A stretch of 24,291 nucleotides of DNA from Lentzea aerocolonigenes. Its GTDB lineage: Bacteria > Actinomycetota > Actinomycetes > Mycobacteriales > Pseudonocardiaceae. Below the pieces are notes generated by a model. The model was not told the origin of the DNA. It did not search any database and saw nothing but the letters and a program-made list of their open reading frames with translations. The stretch spans positions 1 to 24,291 of the forward strand of contig NZ_JYJG01000094.1 of the NCBI RefSeq assembly GCF_000955955.1, given 5' to 3'. Below are positions 14,623 through 21,351 of the stretch, in pieces (position 1 is the stretch's first letter; each line of letters starts with the position of its first letter). The translations under genes and the position numbers were made by a program.

Positions 14623-14638
14623 GTTGAAACGTTTCGAC
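14623..14638. promoter_or_regulatory. LacI-type palindrome between DinB-like and DUF4232 genes
   Basis: GTTGAAACGTTTCGAC has a perfect 10-bp core (GAAACGTTTC) with the central CG of LacI/GalR operators; the flanking positions differ by one pair. It lies just upstream of the predicted DUF4232 promoter and touches the stop codon of the DinB-like gene, so DUF4232 is the likely target. Confidence 0.4.
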
Positions 14639-15180
14639 TATTCGCCGACCTCGCCGTCGATCGCCTCGCGGAGCAGGTCGGCGTGGCCGTTGTGGCGGGA
14701 GTACTCCTCGACCATGTGGGTCAGGATCCAGCGCAGGCTCACCTTCTTGCCGTCCGCCCACGGTGCGCGCTTGCTGAGCTGACCCAGGTCGCCGGTAGCG
14801 AGGGCTTCCCCGACGCACTCGCGGGCGCGCTCGACATCGCTCTGCCACAACGCTTTGAGCTGCTCAGGGGTGTCGTTCGCGGCCGAGTGCCAGTCCCAGT
14901 CGTTGTCGGACTTCCAGTCGACGCTCGCCCACGGCTCCAGCGGCTCGCGGTCGTGCAGGACCGTGTGGAACCACTGCTGCTCGACGTACGCGAGGTGCTT
15001 GAGCAGGCCGCCGAGCGTCATCGACGACTTCGCGGTGGTCTGGTTGAGCTGCTCCGCGGTGAGGCCGTCGGTCTTCCACGCGAGGGTGGCGCGGTGGAAC
15101 TCCAGGAAACCGGTCAGGGTGGCGAGTTCGTCGCCGTCCATCGGCGGTTCGGGACGGTCGCGGCGGTCGAATTCGGTCAT
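14638..15180 (-). CDS. DinB-like / DUF664 family protein
   Basis: A 180-residue four-helix-bundle protein of the DinB/YfiT superfamily (DUF664 branch). Metal-binding histidines are visible in LLKHLAYVEQQWF and in the C-terminal WILTHMVEEYSRHNGHADLLREAIDG. This is the usual H / HxxxH-type triad. The superfamily includes thiol-dependent transferases and mycothiol- or bacillithiol-linked enzymes; the reaction here is unknown. Being near sigR-rsrA is suggestive of thiol metabolism, but three genes intervene. ATG at 15180 begins at MTEFDRRDRPEPP; GTG at 15192 would add four residues. Neither has a clear ribosome binding site, so a short-leader mRNA is likely. Confidence 0.85.
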   Translation of the reverse strand: MTEFDRRDRPEPPMDGDELATLTGFLEFHRATLAWKTDGLTAEQLNQTTAKSSMTLGGLLKHLAYVEQQWFHTVLHDREPLEPWASVDWKSDNDWDWHSAANDTPEQLKALWQSDVERARECVGEALATGDLGQLSKRAPWADGKKVSLRWILTHMVEEYSRHNGHADLLREAIDGEVGE

Positions 15181-15203
15181 GAGCGCGATCACAGCTCATT
15201 GCG

Positions 15204-15209
15204 TACAGT
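15204..15209 (+). promoter_or_regulatory. Minus-10 element (TACAGT) of the TIM-barrel gene
   Basis: TACAGT fits the actinobacterial TANNNT minus-10. It predicts a transcript start at about 15216, a few bases before the dre palindrome at 15219. Confidence 0.45.
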
Positions 15210-15218
15210 GCCACCACA

Positions 15219-15230
15219 TGGTCTAGACCA
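15219..15230. promoter_or_regulatory. DasR-type (dre) operator core upstream of the TIM-barrel gene
   Basis: TGGTCTAGACCA is a perfect 12-bp palindrome identical to the core of the DasR-responsive element (consensus A[G/C]TGGTCTAGACCA[G/C]T); 13 of 16 positions match when the flanks are counted. It lies 15 nt before ATG 15246 and directly after the predicted transcription start, a position suited to repression. DasR is the GntR/HutC-family N-acetylglucosamine regulator of Streptomyces. No such gene is in the window, so another GntR protein could also bind. Confidence 0.6.
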
Positions 15231-15245
15231 CACGCGGAGGCAGGC

Positions 15246-16103
15246 ATGCGCATCCTCGATCTCGACCGCACCGGGCTCGCCGCCCTCAGGGGTGCTGACC
15301 TCACGCGGGCCGTCGCCGCGTCCGAGGGCAGGACCATGGTCGCGGAGGTGTTCGCGGACCGCGCCGCGCTGTCGTTCGACGGCCGGACCGGTGTGCACAA
15401 CGCCGAGCTGATGGCCGCGTTCGGTGCCGACGTCGTCGTGCTGAACATGATCGACCGGGTCTGGGACGGCACGACGTTCCGCTTCCCCGGTCTCGGCGAG
15501 CTGCCGAGCCTGGCCGCGGTCGCCTCCAGAATCGGACGGCCGATCGGCGTCAACCTGGAACCCGGAACCGTTCCCGAGCTGCGCAAAGCCACCCGCGAGA
15601 ACGCCGCGCGGCTCGCGGACTCCGGTGCCGCGCTGATCGTGCTGACCGCCAACCCGAGCACGGACGGCTCGTTGGACGGCATGGCTCGCGCGACCGAGCT
15701 GATCAAGACCGATGCCGCGTTGTGGGTCGGCAAGATGCACCACGCCGGGCACCCCGAGCCGATCACCGCGCAGAAGCTCGCGAACCTCGTCGAGGCGGGC
15801 GCGGACGGCGTCATCCTGCCGATTCCCGGCACGCTGCCCGGCATCACTCGCGAAGCCGCGGCCGAAGCCGTCGCTGCCGTTCACGAGAGGGGTGCCGTGG
15901 TCATGGGCGCGATCGGCACGTCACAGGAGGGCGCGCACACCAACGTCGTGCCACAGCTGGCCCTCACCGCCAAGGAGATCGGGGTCGACGCGCACCACAT
16001 CGGCGACTGCTTCCTGCCGGGCATGGGCGATCCCGAGCTGCTCTACGCGTACTCGGTGGCGGTGCGGGGTCGCCGGCACACGTGGACGCGGATGGCGCGT
16101 TAG
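15246..16103 (+). CDS. TIM-barrel protein, phosphoenolpyruvate-hydrolase-like
   Basis: A 285-residue cytosolic TIM-barrel protein. The repeated beta-alpha pattern is clear: GRTMVAEVFA, GADVVVLNMID, RPIGVNLEPGTVPE, GAALIVLTANPSTDG, LWVGKMHHAGHPEPITA, GADGVILPIPGTLPGIT, GAVVMGAIGTSQEGA. These glycine-rich loops at strand ends resemble PEP-hydrolase / PEP-mutase-like proteins (DUF7916-type). The exact reaction is unknown to me. ATG at 15246 follows GGAGG 5 nt upstream. A DasR-type operator sits directly upstream, which would link it to amino-sugar or PTS-related metabolism; this is inference. The TAG stop overlaps the convergent hydrolase gene by 4 bp. Confidence 0.75.
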   Translation: MRILDLDRTGLAALRGADLTRAVAASEGRTMVAEVFADRAALSFDGRTGVHNAELMAAFGADVVVLNMIDRVWDGTTFRFPGLGELPSLAAVASRIGRPIGVNLEPGTVPELRKATRENAARLADSGAALIVLTANPSTDGSLDGMARATELIKTDAALWVGKMHHAGHPEPITAQKLANLVEAGADGVILPIPGTLPGITREAAAEAVAAVHERGAVVMGAIGTSQEGAHTNVVPQLALTAKEIGVDAHHIGDCFLPGMGDPELLYAYSVAVRGRRHTWTRMAR

Positions 16104-16711
16104 TCCAACGGCCTGAGCACCCGGTCCAACCATTCGCCGACGGATCGGCCCACGTCCGAGACGGACGCCTTCAGCGAGTGGTCGCCCTTCAGCAGAACGA
16201 CCTCGCGGTGGGGTGCACGCGCGGGCTGGCCGAACGGGTCGTTCTCGCCCTGCACGACCAGCGTGGCGACCTCGACGCCGTCCAGCTCGGCCATCCGGGA
16301 CTTCTCCGGCCTGCCCGGCGGGTGCACCGGGAACGCCAGGCACAGCACCGCGACCGCCTGGCCCTCGATCGACGTCCGGCAGGCCACCCGCGCACCCGAC
16401 GACCGGCCCCCGAACACCAGGGGCAGGCCGTCGAACCAGCGTTCGCCGAGGTCGTCGACCACGGACAGCCACGCGGTGTCGAGCTGGTTGGCCGGTGCGG
16501 GCGCACGGCGGCCGGCGACGCGGTAGGGCTGTTCGATCAGGGCCACGTGCACGCCGACGGCGTTCGCGGCGTGGCACGCGGCGACCAGATCCGGGGCCTC
16601 GACGCCACCACCGGCGCCGTGGCCGAGCAGAAGTGCTGCACGCGGTTCGTGGGCACAGTGCAGTGAGGCCCTCGCGGGGCCGTGCGGCGTGTCCACCAAC
16701 AGCGTCGTCAC
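16100..16711 (-). CDS. Alpha/beta hydrolase, dienelactone-hydrolase-like (KANL3/Tex30 type)
   Basis: A 203-residue cytosolic hydrolase. The oxyanion segment AALLLGHGAGGGVEAPDL is near residue 30, the nucleophile elbow LVFGGRSSGARVA has Ser in GRSSG, the acid is in VVQGENDPFG and the His is in KGDHSLK. The GGRSSGAR elbow and GHGAGG loop are typical of the KANL3/Tex30-like bacterial hydrolases, whose substrates are unknown. GTG at 16711 overlaps the TGA of the SRAP gene (GTGA), so it is coupled to that DNA-repair gene. The 3' end overlaps the TIM-barrel stop codon. Confidence 0.85.
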   Translation of the reverse strand: MTTLLVDTPHGPARASLHCAHEPRAALLLGHGAGGGVEAPDLVAACHAANAVGVHVALIEQPYRVAGRRAPAPANQLDTAWLSVVDDLGERWFDGLPLVFGGRSSGARVACRTSIEGQAVAVLCLAFPVHPPGRPEKSRMAELDGVEVATLVVQGENDPFGQPARAPHREVVLLKGDHSLKASVSDVGRSVGEWLDRVLRPLD

Positions 16712-17391
16712 GAGACGCGGTCCATCAAGTGCGAGTTGTTGTTCTTCACACTGTTCACCTCCGTCGACACCGGACGCAGCTCCAACGCGTCGACGATCGA
16801 CGGATCTGGCGCCAGCAGTTCGGACGGGTCCTGTGACGTCGGGTCGAGCCACGCCGACCAACGGTCCTGAGGCAGCAACAACGGCATGCGGTTGTGCACC
16901 TCGGTCAACGCGCCGATCGCCTCCGTGGTCAGCACCGCGCACGTGACGGTCGGAACGTCGTCCTTCCACCACACCGACCAGATGCCGGCCATCGCCAGTG
17001 ACACGTCATCGCCAAGAGTCATGAAGTACGGCTGTTTGCGTCCCTCGCCCGGCTGCCATTCGTACCAACCGGCGGCGGGGATGATGCAGCGGCGTTTCAT
17101 CGCGGACTGCTTGTACGCGGGCTTCTCCAGCACGCTCTCGGCCCGCGCGTTGATCATCTTGGCCGCGCCGGACAGGTCCTTCGCCCAGTGCGGGACCAAG
17201 CCCCAGCGCATGACGCGGATGCTGCGTTCCAGCTCCTCGTCCTCCGGTTTGCGCTCGACCACCGCCATGACGTGCTTGGTGGGAGCGATGTTGTAGTCCG
17301 CGCCCGGCGCCTCGTCGCCGGTCCCGTCCACCGCGTCGAACTCGGCCGCCAGCAGCGCCGGGTCCTTGGTGGAGGCGTACCTACCACACAA
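16708..17391 (-). CDS. SOS-response-associated peptidase / abasic-site crosslinker (SRAP, YedK/HMCES)
   Basis: A 227-residue SRAP-domain protein. Cys2 (MCGRYAS) forms a thiazolidine crosslink to abasic sites in single-stranded DNA and also acts in self-processing. The other active-site elements are the Asn in MINARAES, the Glu in PAAGWYEWQ and the His in [10 protein letters not shown]. Length is normal. The start is TTG at 17391, which places the essential Cys at position 2; GGAGGTGATC, almost the full anti-16S sequence, lies 9 nt upstream. A degenerate SOS-box-like sequence is at 17429-17442. It shields abasic sites during replication. The downstream alpha/beta hydrolase is translationally coupled. 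A SRAP gene beside aroA is also found in M. tuberculosis. Confidence 0.95.
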   Translation of the reverse strand: MCGRYASTKDPALLAAEFDAVDGTGDEAPGADYNIAPTKHVMAVVERKPEDEELERSIRVMRWGLVPHWAKDLSGAAKMINARAESVLEKPAYKQSAMKRRCIIPAAGWYEWQPGEGRKQPYFMTLGDDVSLAMAGIWSVWWKDDVPTVTCAVLTTEAIGALTEVHNRMPLLLPQDRWSAWLDPTSQDPSELLAPDPSIVDALELRPVSTEVNSVKNNNSHLMDRVS

Positions 17392-17428
17392 AACCGATCA
17401 CCTCCGAAGTCGTCATCGTCGCACGTCG

Positions 17429-17442
17429 GGAACACCTGTGCG
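17429..17442. promoter_or_regulatory. Degenerate LexA (SOS) box upstream of the SRAP gene
   Basis: GGAACACCTGTGCG resembles the actinobacterial SOS box CGAACRNNTGTTCG, with two deviating positions. It lies 37 bp upstream of the SRAP start. One half-site is imperfect, so binding is doubtful. Confidence 0.25.
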
Positions 17443-17451
17443 AGCCGCCCC

Positions 17452-17618
17452 TGGGGAGGCGACCGCCAGCCTTTGCCCCGTCCTTCGCCGTCCAGACGGT
17501 TGCATCGCGGTGCCGGCCCCGCGCCCTCATATTGGACATATGGGGGCGCGGGGCCGGTGCCGCGAGGCGACCTGCTGGGCGCCGAAGGACGCGGTGAAGG
17601 CTGGCGGTCGCCTCCCCA
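17452..17618. repeat. 167-bp near-palindrome: two 81-bp inverted arms with a 5-nt loop
   Basis: Arm 17452-17532 and arm 17538-17618 are inverted copies of equal length with no gaps, separated by TGGAC. By hand alignment 69 of 81 positions are complementary. The outer 22 bp (from TGGGGAGGCGACC at the left edge) are perfect. Of the 12 other positions, seven become G-U pairs in the plus-strand RNA, leaving only five true mismatches (76 of 81 paired). No flanking target-site duplication was seen. The element fills most of the spacer between SRAP and aroA and ends 23 bp before the aroA ATG. It could be a dispersed MITE-like repeat, a structured leader or an untranslated RNA. Confidence 0.9.
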
Positions 17619-17641
17619 CCCGTGTGCGGGATCATTGGGGC

Positions 17642-18907
17642 ATGACTCAGCACTGGTCAGCCCCCAGCGCGTCCGGCCCAGTCCACTCGACGGTGCCGGT
17701 GCCCGGCTCGAAGTCGATCACGAACCGCGTCCTGGTGCTCGCGGCGCTGGCCGACGGGCCGTCGACCGTGCACGCACCGTTGCGCAGCCGGGACACCGTG
17801 TTGATGGCTGCCGCGCTGTCGTCGCTGGGCGTGAACTTCGCCGATCGCGAGGACGGCGGCTGGGACGTCGTGCCCGGTCTGCTGCGCGGTCCGGCCGACG
17901 TCGACTGCGGTCTGGCGGGCACGGTCATGCGGTTCCTGCCGCCCGCTGCCGCGCTGGCCGAGGGCGAGATCAGGTTCGACGGCGACCCGCACGCGCGGCT
18001 GAGGCCGATGGCGACGGTGCTGGGTGCGCTGCGGTCGCTGGGTGCCGACATCGACGGCGACGCACTGCCGTTCACGTTGCACGGCACGGGATCGCTGCCC
18101 GGTGGCGAGGTGACGATCGACGCGTCCGGCTCGTCGCAGTTCGTCTCGGGGCTGCTGCTGAGCGCCGCGCGGTACGACAAGGGCGTGACGGTCCGGCACG
18201 ACGGCAAGCCCGTGCCTTCGTTGCCGCACATCGACATGACGGTCCAGACGCTGCGCTCGGTCGGCGTCCGGGTGGAGACCGACGCGAACGTGTGGCACGT
18301 CGAGCCCGGCACGATCGCCGCCCGCACGTGGCACGTGGAGCCGGACCTGTCGAACGCGACGGTGTTCCTGGCGGCGGCCGCGGTGACCGGCGGCGAGGTG
18401 ACGATTCCGCACTGGCCGGCGGAGACCACGCAACCCGGTGACTCGGTGCGCGGGATTCTGGAGCGCATGGGCTGCACGGTTTCGGTCTCAGAGCGCGGTT
18501 TGACCGTGCAGGGGCCTGCGAAGCTGTCCGGTCTGGACATCGACCTGCGCGACGAGAGCGAGCTGACGCCGACGGTGGCCGCGTTGGCCGCGTTGGCCGA
18601 GGGGCAGACGATCATCCGCGGTGTCGCGCACATCCGCGGCCACGAGACGGACCGGATCGCGGCGCTGGTCAACGAGATCAACGCGTTGGGCGGCAACGCT
18701 TCCGAGACCGAGGACGGGCTGATCATCAACCCGGTGCCGCTGCACGGCGGGGTGTGGAAGGCCTACGCGGACCACCGGATGGCGACCGCGGGCGCGATCA
18801 TCGGGCTGCTGGTGCCCGGCGTCGAGGTCGACGACATCGGCAGCACGACGAAGACGATCCCCGACTTCCCCGGGATGTGGAACGCCATGCTCGGCGGGGG
18901 CGCGTAG
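17642..18907 (+). CDS. aroA: 3-phosphoshikimate 1-carboxyvinyltransferase (EPSP synthase)
   Basis: A 421-residue EPSP synthase, the sixth step of the shikimate pathway: it transfers the enolpyruvyl group of PEP to shikimate 3-phosphate. Family motifs appear in order: [20 protein letters not shown] (substrate-binding Lys), [58 protein letters not shown] and [12 protein letters not shown], then [13 protein letters not shown]. The ATG at 17642 is used; in-frame codons upstream run through the inverted repeat and have no family similarity. The immediate upstream bases have no strong ribosome binding site, so a short-leader mRNA is possible. rsgA starts 2 nt after the stop, so the genes form an operon. 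Confidence 0.97.
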   Translation: MTQHWSAPSASGPVHSTVPVPGSKSITNRVLVLAALADGPSTVHAPLRSRDTVLMAAALSSLGVNFADREDGGWDVVPGLLRGPADVDCGLAGTVMRFLPPAAALAEGEIRFDGDPHARLRPMATVLGALRSLGADIDGDALPFTLHGTGSLPGGEVTIDASGSSQFVSGLLLSAARYDKGVTVRHDGKPVPSLPHIDMTVQTLRSVGVRVETDANVWHVEPGTIAARTWHVEPDLSNATVFLAAAAVTGGEVTIPHWPAETTQPGDSVRGILERMGCTVSVSERGLTVQGPAKLSGLDIDLRDESELTPTVAALAALAEGQTIIRGVAHIRGHETDRIAALVNEINALGGNASETEDGLIINPVPLHGGVWKAYADHRMATAGAIIGLLVPGVEVDDIGSTTKTIPDFPGMWNAMLGGGA

Positions 18908-18909
18908 AA

Positions 18910-19908
18910 GTGAGCAAGCGGGACTGGCACAAGCTCGACGAGTCCGACGTGCGCGTGCGCCCCGGCAAGGGGACGCGGCCGCGCAGCAAGAGACGGCCGG
19001 AACACGCCGACGCCGAGACCGCGATGGTCATCGGCGTGGACCGCGGCCGCTGGACGTGCGCGATGGAGTCCGGTGCCGTCGTCACCGCGATGCGTGCGCG
19101 CGAACTGGGCCGCACGCCGGTGGTGGTGGGCGACCAGGTCGGCATCGTCGGGGACACGTCGGGCCAGCCGGACACGCTGGCCCGCATCGTGCGCGTCGAG
19201 GAACGCACGTCGGTGCTGCGCCGGACCGCGGACGACACCGACCCGTTCGAACGCGTCGTCGTCGCGAACGCCTCCCAGCTCATCATGGTCGTGGCGCTGG
19301 TGGATCCGCCGCCTCGCACGGGTTTCATCGACCGGTGCCTGGTCGCCGCCTATGCCGGTGGCCTGGAACCGGTGCTGTGCCTGACGAAGTCGGACCTGGC
19401 GTCCGCGGACTCGTTGCTGGCGCTGTACACCGAGCTCGACGTGCCGGTGATCGTGACGCGGTTCGACGAGGAGCCGGCGGAGTTGCGCGCGCGTTTGACG
19501 GACACGGTGTCGTGCCTGATCGGCCATTCCGGCGTCGGGAAGTCCACTCTGGTCAACCGGCTGGTCCCGGACGCGAACCGCGCGGTGGGCGTGGTGTCCG
19601 GCGTCGGCAAGGGCCGGCACACCTCGACGCAGGCCGTGGCGTTGCGGCTGCCCGAGGGCGGCTGGGTCGTGGACACGCCGGGCATCCGTTCGTTCGGCCT
19701 GGCGCACATCACGCCGGACGACATCGTGAAGGCGTTCCCGGACTTCGCCGAGGCGGCGGAGGAGTGCCCGCCCGGCTGCGGCCACCTCGGCGCGCCCGAG
19801 GATCCCAGCTGCATGCTGGACGAGCTGGTGCCGGACGCTCCTGGGCGGCTCACGTCGTTGCGGCGGCTGCTGGCGTCGCGTGCCGGCCTGGACGACTACA
19901 CGGACTGA
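18910..19908 (+). CDS. rsgA: Ribosome small-subunit GTPase RsgA (YjeQ)
   Basis: A 332-residue circularly permuted GTPase that checks late 30S assembly and is stimulated by the ribosome. The order of GTPase motifs is G4 (CLTKSDLA), then G1 (GHSGVGKSTLVNR), then G3 (DTPGIRSFG), as expected. An N-terminal OB-type region (residues about 35-110) and a C-terminal zinc-binding part with CPPGCGH followed by SC (Cys-Cys-His-Cys) complete the protein. GTG at 18910 is 2 nt after the aroA stop. It sits next to aroA as in M. tuberculosis. A lipoprotein gene follows after 18 nt. Confidence 0.96.
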   Translation: MSKRDWHKLDESDVRVRPGKGTRPRSKRRPEHADAETAMVIGVDRGRWTCAMESGAVVTAMRARELGRTPVVVGDQVGIVGDTSGQPDTLARIVRVEERTSVLRRTADDTDPFERVVVANASQLIMVVALVDPPPRTGFIDRCLVAAYAGGLEPVLCLTKSDLASADSLLALYTELDVPVIVTRFDEEPAELRARLTDTVSCLIGHSGVGKSTLVNRLVPDANRAVGVVSGVGKGRHTSTQAVALRLPEGGWVVDTPGIRSFGLAHITPDDIVKAFPDFAEAAEECPPGCGHLGAPEDPSCMLDELVPDAPGRLTSLRRLLASRAGLDDYTD

Positions 19909-19913
19909 GCTGG

Positions 19914-19919
19914 CACACT
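19914..19919 (+). promoter_or_regulatory. Leaderless minus-10-like element (CACACT) of the lipoprotein gene
   Basis: CACACT at 19914-19919 is 7 nt before the GTG at 19927, the spacing also seen at the histidine phosphatase and VOC genes in this window. It gives the lipoprotein gene a possible promoter of its own. Confidence 0.3.
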
Positions 19920-19926
19920 TCCCGGC

Positions 19927-20379
19927 GTGAACAGGTACCTGGGGGTTCTGGCGCTGGCTTTGCTGGCCGCGTGCACTGCCGAGAAGCAGCCGCCGAAGTT
20001 CTCCGACACCGACGCCTGCACGTTGTTGCAGACCGGCGACGCGGGCAACCTCTCCGGCACGCCCGCCAAGGGTTCGCAGGCGTGCGACTACACGTTCGAC
20101 TCGTTGACAGTCCGTCTGTCGTTGCGGACCGAGAAGTACGCGGACGCAGCGGGTTCGCTGGGTTCCGACGCTTATGGCGCGGTGGTGGAGACCCACCCGA
20201 TGACCCGCCGTTGCGCCGACGCGTCCGGGACGGTGACGTGTGATGCCGTGGTGGAGGTGCGGGACGGTCAGCTCATCGGGCTGAAGGTGGTTCAGCGCAA
20301 CCCCGATCCCAACGTGGTCGGGCAGGTCACGCAGGGTCTCGCGGCCAAGGCGCTGGAAAGACTGCCTGTCACGTCCTGA
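19927..20379 (+). CDS. Small secreted lipoprotein, DUF3558-like
   Basis: A 150-residue lipoprotein: signal MNRYLGVLALALLAAC, with lipobox LAAC and Cys16 as the acylated residue. The mature part contains DACTLLQTGDAG, QACDYTF and RRCADASGTVTCDAVVEV: paired cysteines and the C-x-LL opening of DUF3558-type actinobacterial lipoproteins. Its function is unknown. GTG at 19927 is 18 nt after rsgA, so it could be cotranscribed with aroA-rsgA or use the CACACT element. Confidence 0.75.
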   Translation: MNRYLGVLALALLAACTAEKQPPKFSDTDACTLLQTGDAGNLSGTPAKGSQACDYTFDSLTVRLSLRTEKYADAAGSLGSDAYGAVVETHPMTRRCADASGTVTCDAVVEVRDGQLIGLKVVQRNPDPNVVGQVTQGLAAKALERLPVTS

Positions 20380-20401
20380 CGCGCTGTCTCGTCCACTGGC
20401 C

Positions 20402-21148
20402 ATGAAGGTATTCGTGATCGGTGCGTCGGGTGTGCTGGGACGGGAAGCGCTGCCGCGGCTGCGCGCGGCCGGCCACGAGGTCGGGGTGCTGGACCGGCAC
20501 CGGACCTCGATGTTCGACGCCGCGCAGCTCGCTCTCGCGATGACGGGCTACGACGCCGTCCTCAACCTCGCGACCCGCATCCCGCTCAGCGCCAAGGCCG
20601 TGCTGGCCAGCGCGTGGGCCGAGAACAACCGGATCCGCATCGATGGCAGCGCCGCGGTGTCCGAGGCCGCGGTGCGCGCTCGTGTCTCGCGACTCGTGCA
20701 GGAGGGCATCTCGTTCGTCTACGCGGATGGCGGCGACCGCGAGCTCGACGAGAGCGCGCCGTTGCACCCGGTCGGGCACATCGCCAGTTCGGTGGTGGCG
20801 CAGGAGAACGCGCTGAAGCACCCCGGCGGTGTGTTCCTGCGCATCGGCATGCTGATGGGCGGCGAGGCGAAGGCGCCGCCGGTGCTCGTCGGCGACGGCT
20901 GGATGTCGGTCGTGCACCCCGGTGACGCGGCCGCCGCGGCTGTTGCGGTGCTGGACGCCCCCGCGGGGATCTACAACGTCGGGTCGCCGGTGTTGAAGCG
21001 GGATCTGGGGATCACGCGGCTGCCCAGGGCTTTCGGGAAGCTGGCGGCGTCGTTCGAGGTGTTCTCGCGGTCGCAGCGGGTCGTGAGCACGAAGCTGACC
21101 GGGGCGACGGGCTGGAAACCGGAGGCCGATCCGCGCTCGCTCGTGTAG
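20402..21148 (+). CDS. NAD(P)-binding epimerase/dehydratase-like protein (atypical SDR)
   Basis: A 248-residue Rossmann-fold protein of the extended/atypical SDR group. The nucleotide-binding motif VIGASGVLGREALPRL is at residues 5-20 and the NLATRIPL segment matches the usual NLA motif. The region where a YxxxK catalytic pair is expected reads GHIASSVVAQENAL, so both Tyr and Lys appear to be replaced. The protein is also shorter than typical 290-330-residue epimerases, mainly at the C-terminus. It may bind a nucleotide without epimerase activity. ATG at 20402 lacks a clear ribosome binding site. The gene follows the lipoprotein by 22 nt. Confidence 0.75.
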   Translation: MKVFVIGASGVLGREALPRLRAAGHEVGVLDRHRTSMFDAAQLALAMTGYDAVLNLATRIPLSAKAVLASAWAENNRIRIDGSAAVSEAAVRARVSRLVQEGISFVYADGGDRELDESAPLHPVGHIASSVVAQENALKHPGGVFLRIGMLMGGEAKAPPVLVGDGWMSVVHPGDAAAAAVAVLDAPAGIYNVGSPVLKRDLGITRLPRAFGKLAASFEVFSRSQRVVSTKLTGATGWKPEADPRSLV

Positions 21149-21351
21149 AAAGCGCCTGGTGAACCACGGGTATCGCCTCACGAGTCGTTCAACGGCGTCG
21201 AGCTGACGATGGAGCGGTACCTGGAGCGGCGTTCGCGGTCGAGTCCGGTGTGGACAGGCTCGCGCTGTGGCAGCCGCATCTGCGCGACGACCCCGATCCC
21301 GATGGCCGTGCTGCCTGACGCGGACGGTGTCGTCCGCGCCAGGGCCTGGCT
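21149..21351 (+). pseudogene. Possible decayed coding remnant between epimerase and pruA
   Basis: This 203-bp gap reads like coding DNA in two alternating frames: ESFNGVELTMERYLE in one, AAFAVESGVDRLALWQPHL in another, then ADGVVRARAWL with a stop just before the pruA terminus. No single intact frame covers it and no start is evident. I do not recognise the parent family. It could also be ordinary spacer whose high GC content suggests coding. Confidence 0.25.

Noticed and set aside
13312..15411. 699-codon plus-strand open frame spanning sigR, ybaK and DinB regions
   Set aside because: It runs antisense or out of frame to five well-supported genes and has no domain of its own.
17366..17653. 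Open frames on both strands through the inverted repeat (an aroA N-terminal extension and a minus-strand ORF giving similar peptides)
   Set aside because: The similar peptides arise because the two arms are inverted copies read in the same phase; AroA family similarity begins only at 17642, and neither frame has a credible ribosome binding site.
18763..20403. Long minus-strand open frame opposite rsgA and the lipoprotein
   Set aside because: Repetitive Arg/His/Gln/Val content with no recognisable domain; RsgA GTPase motifs on the plus strand are unambiguous.
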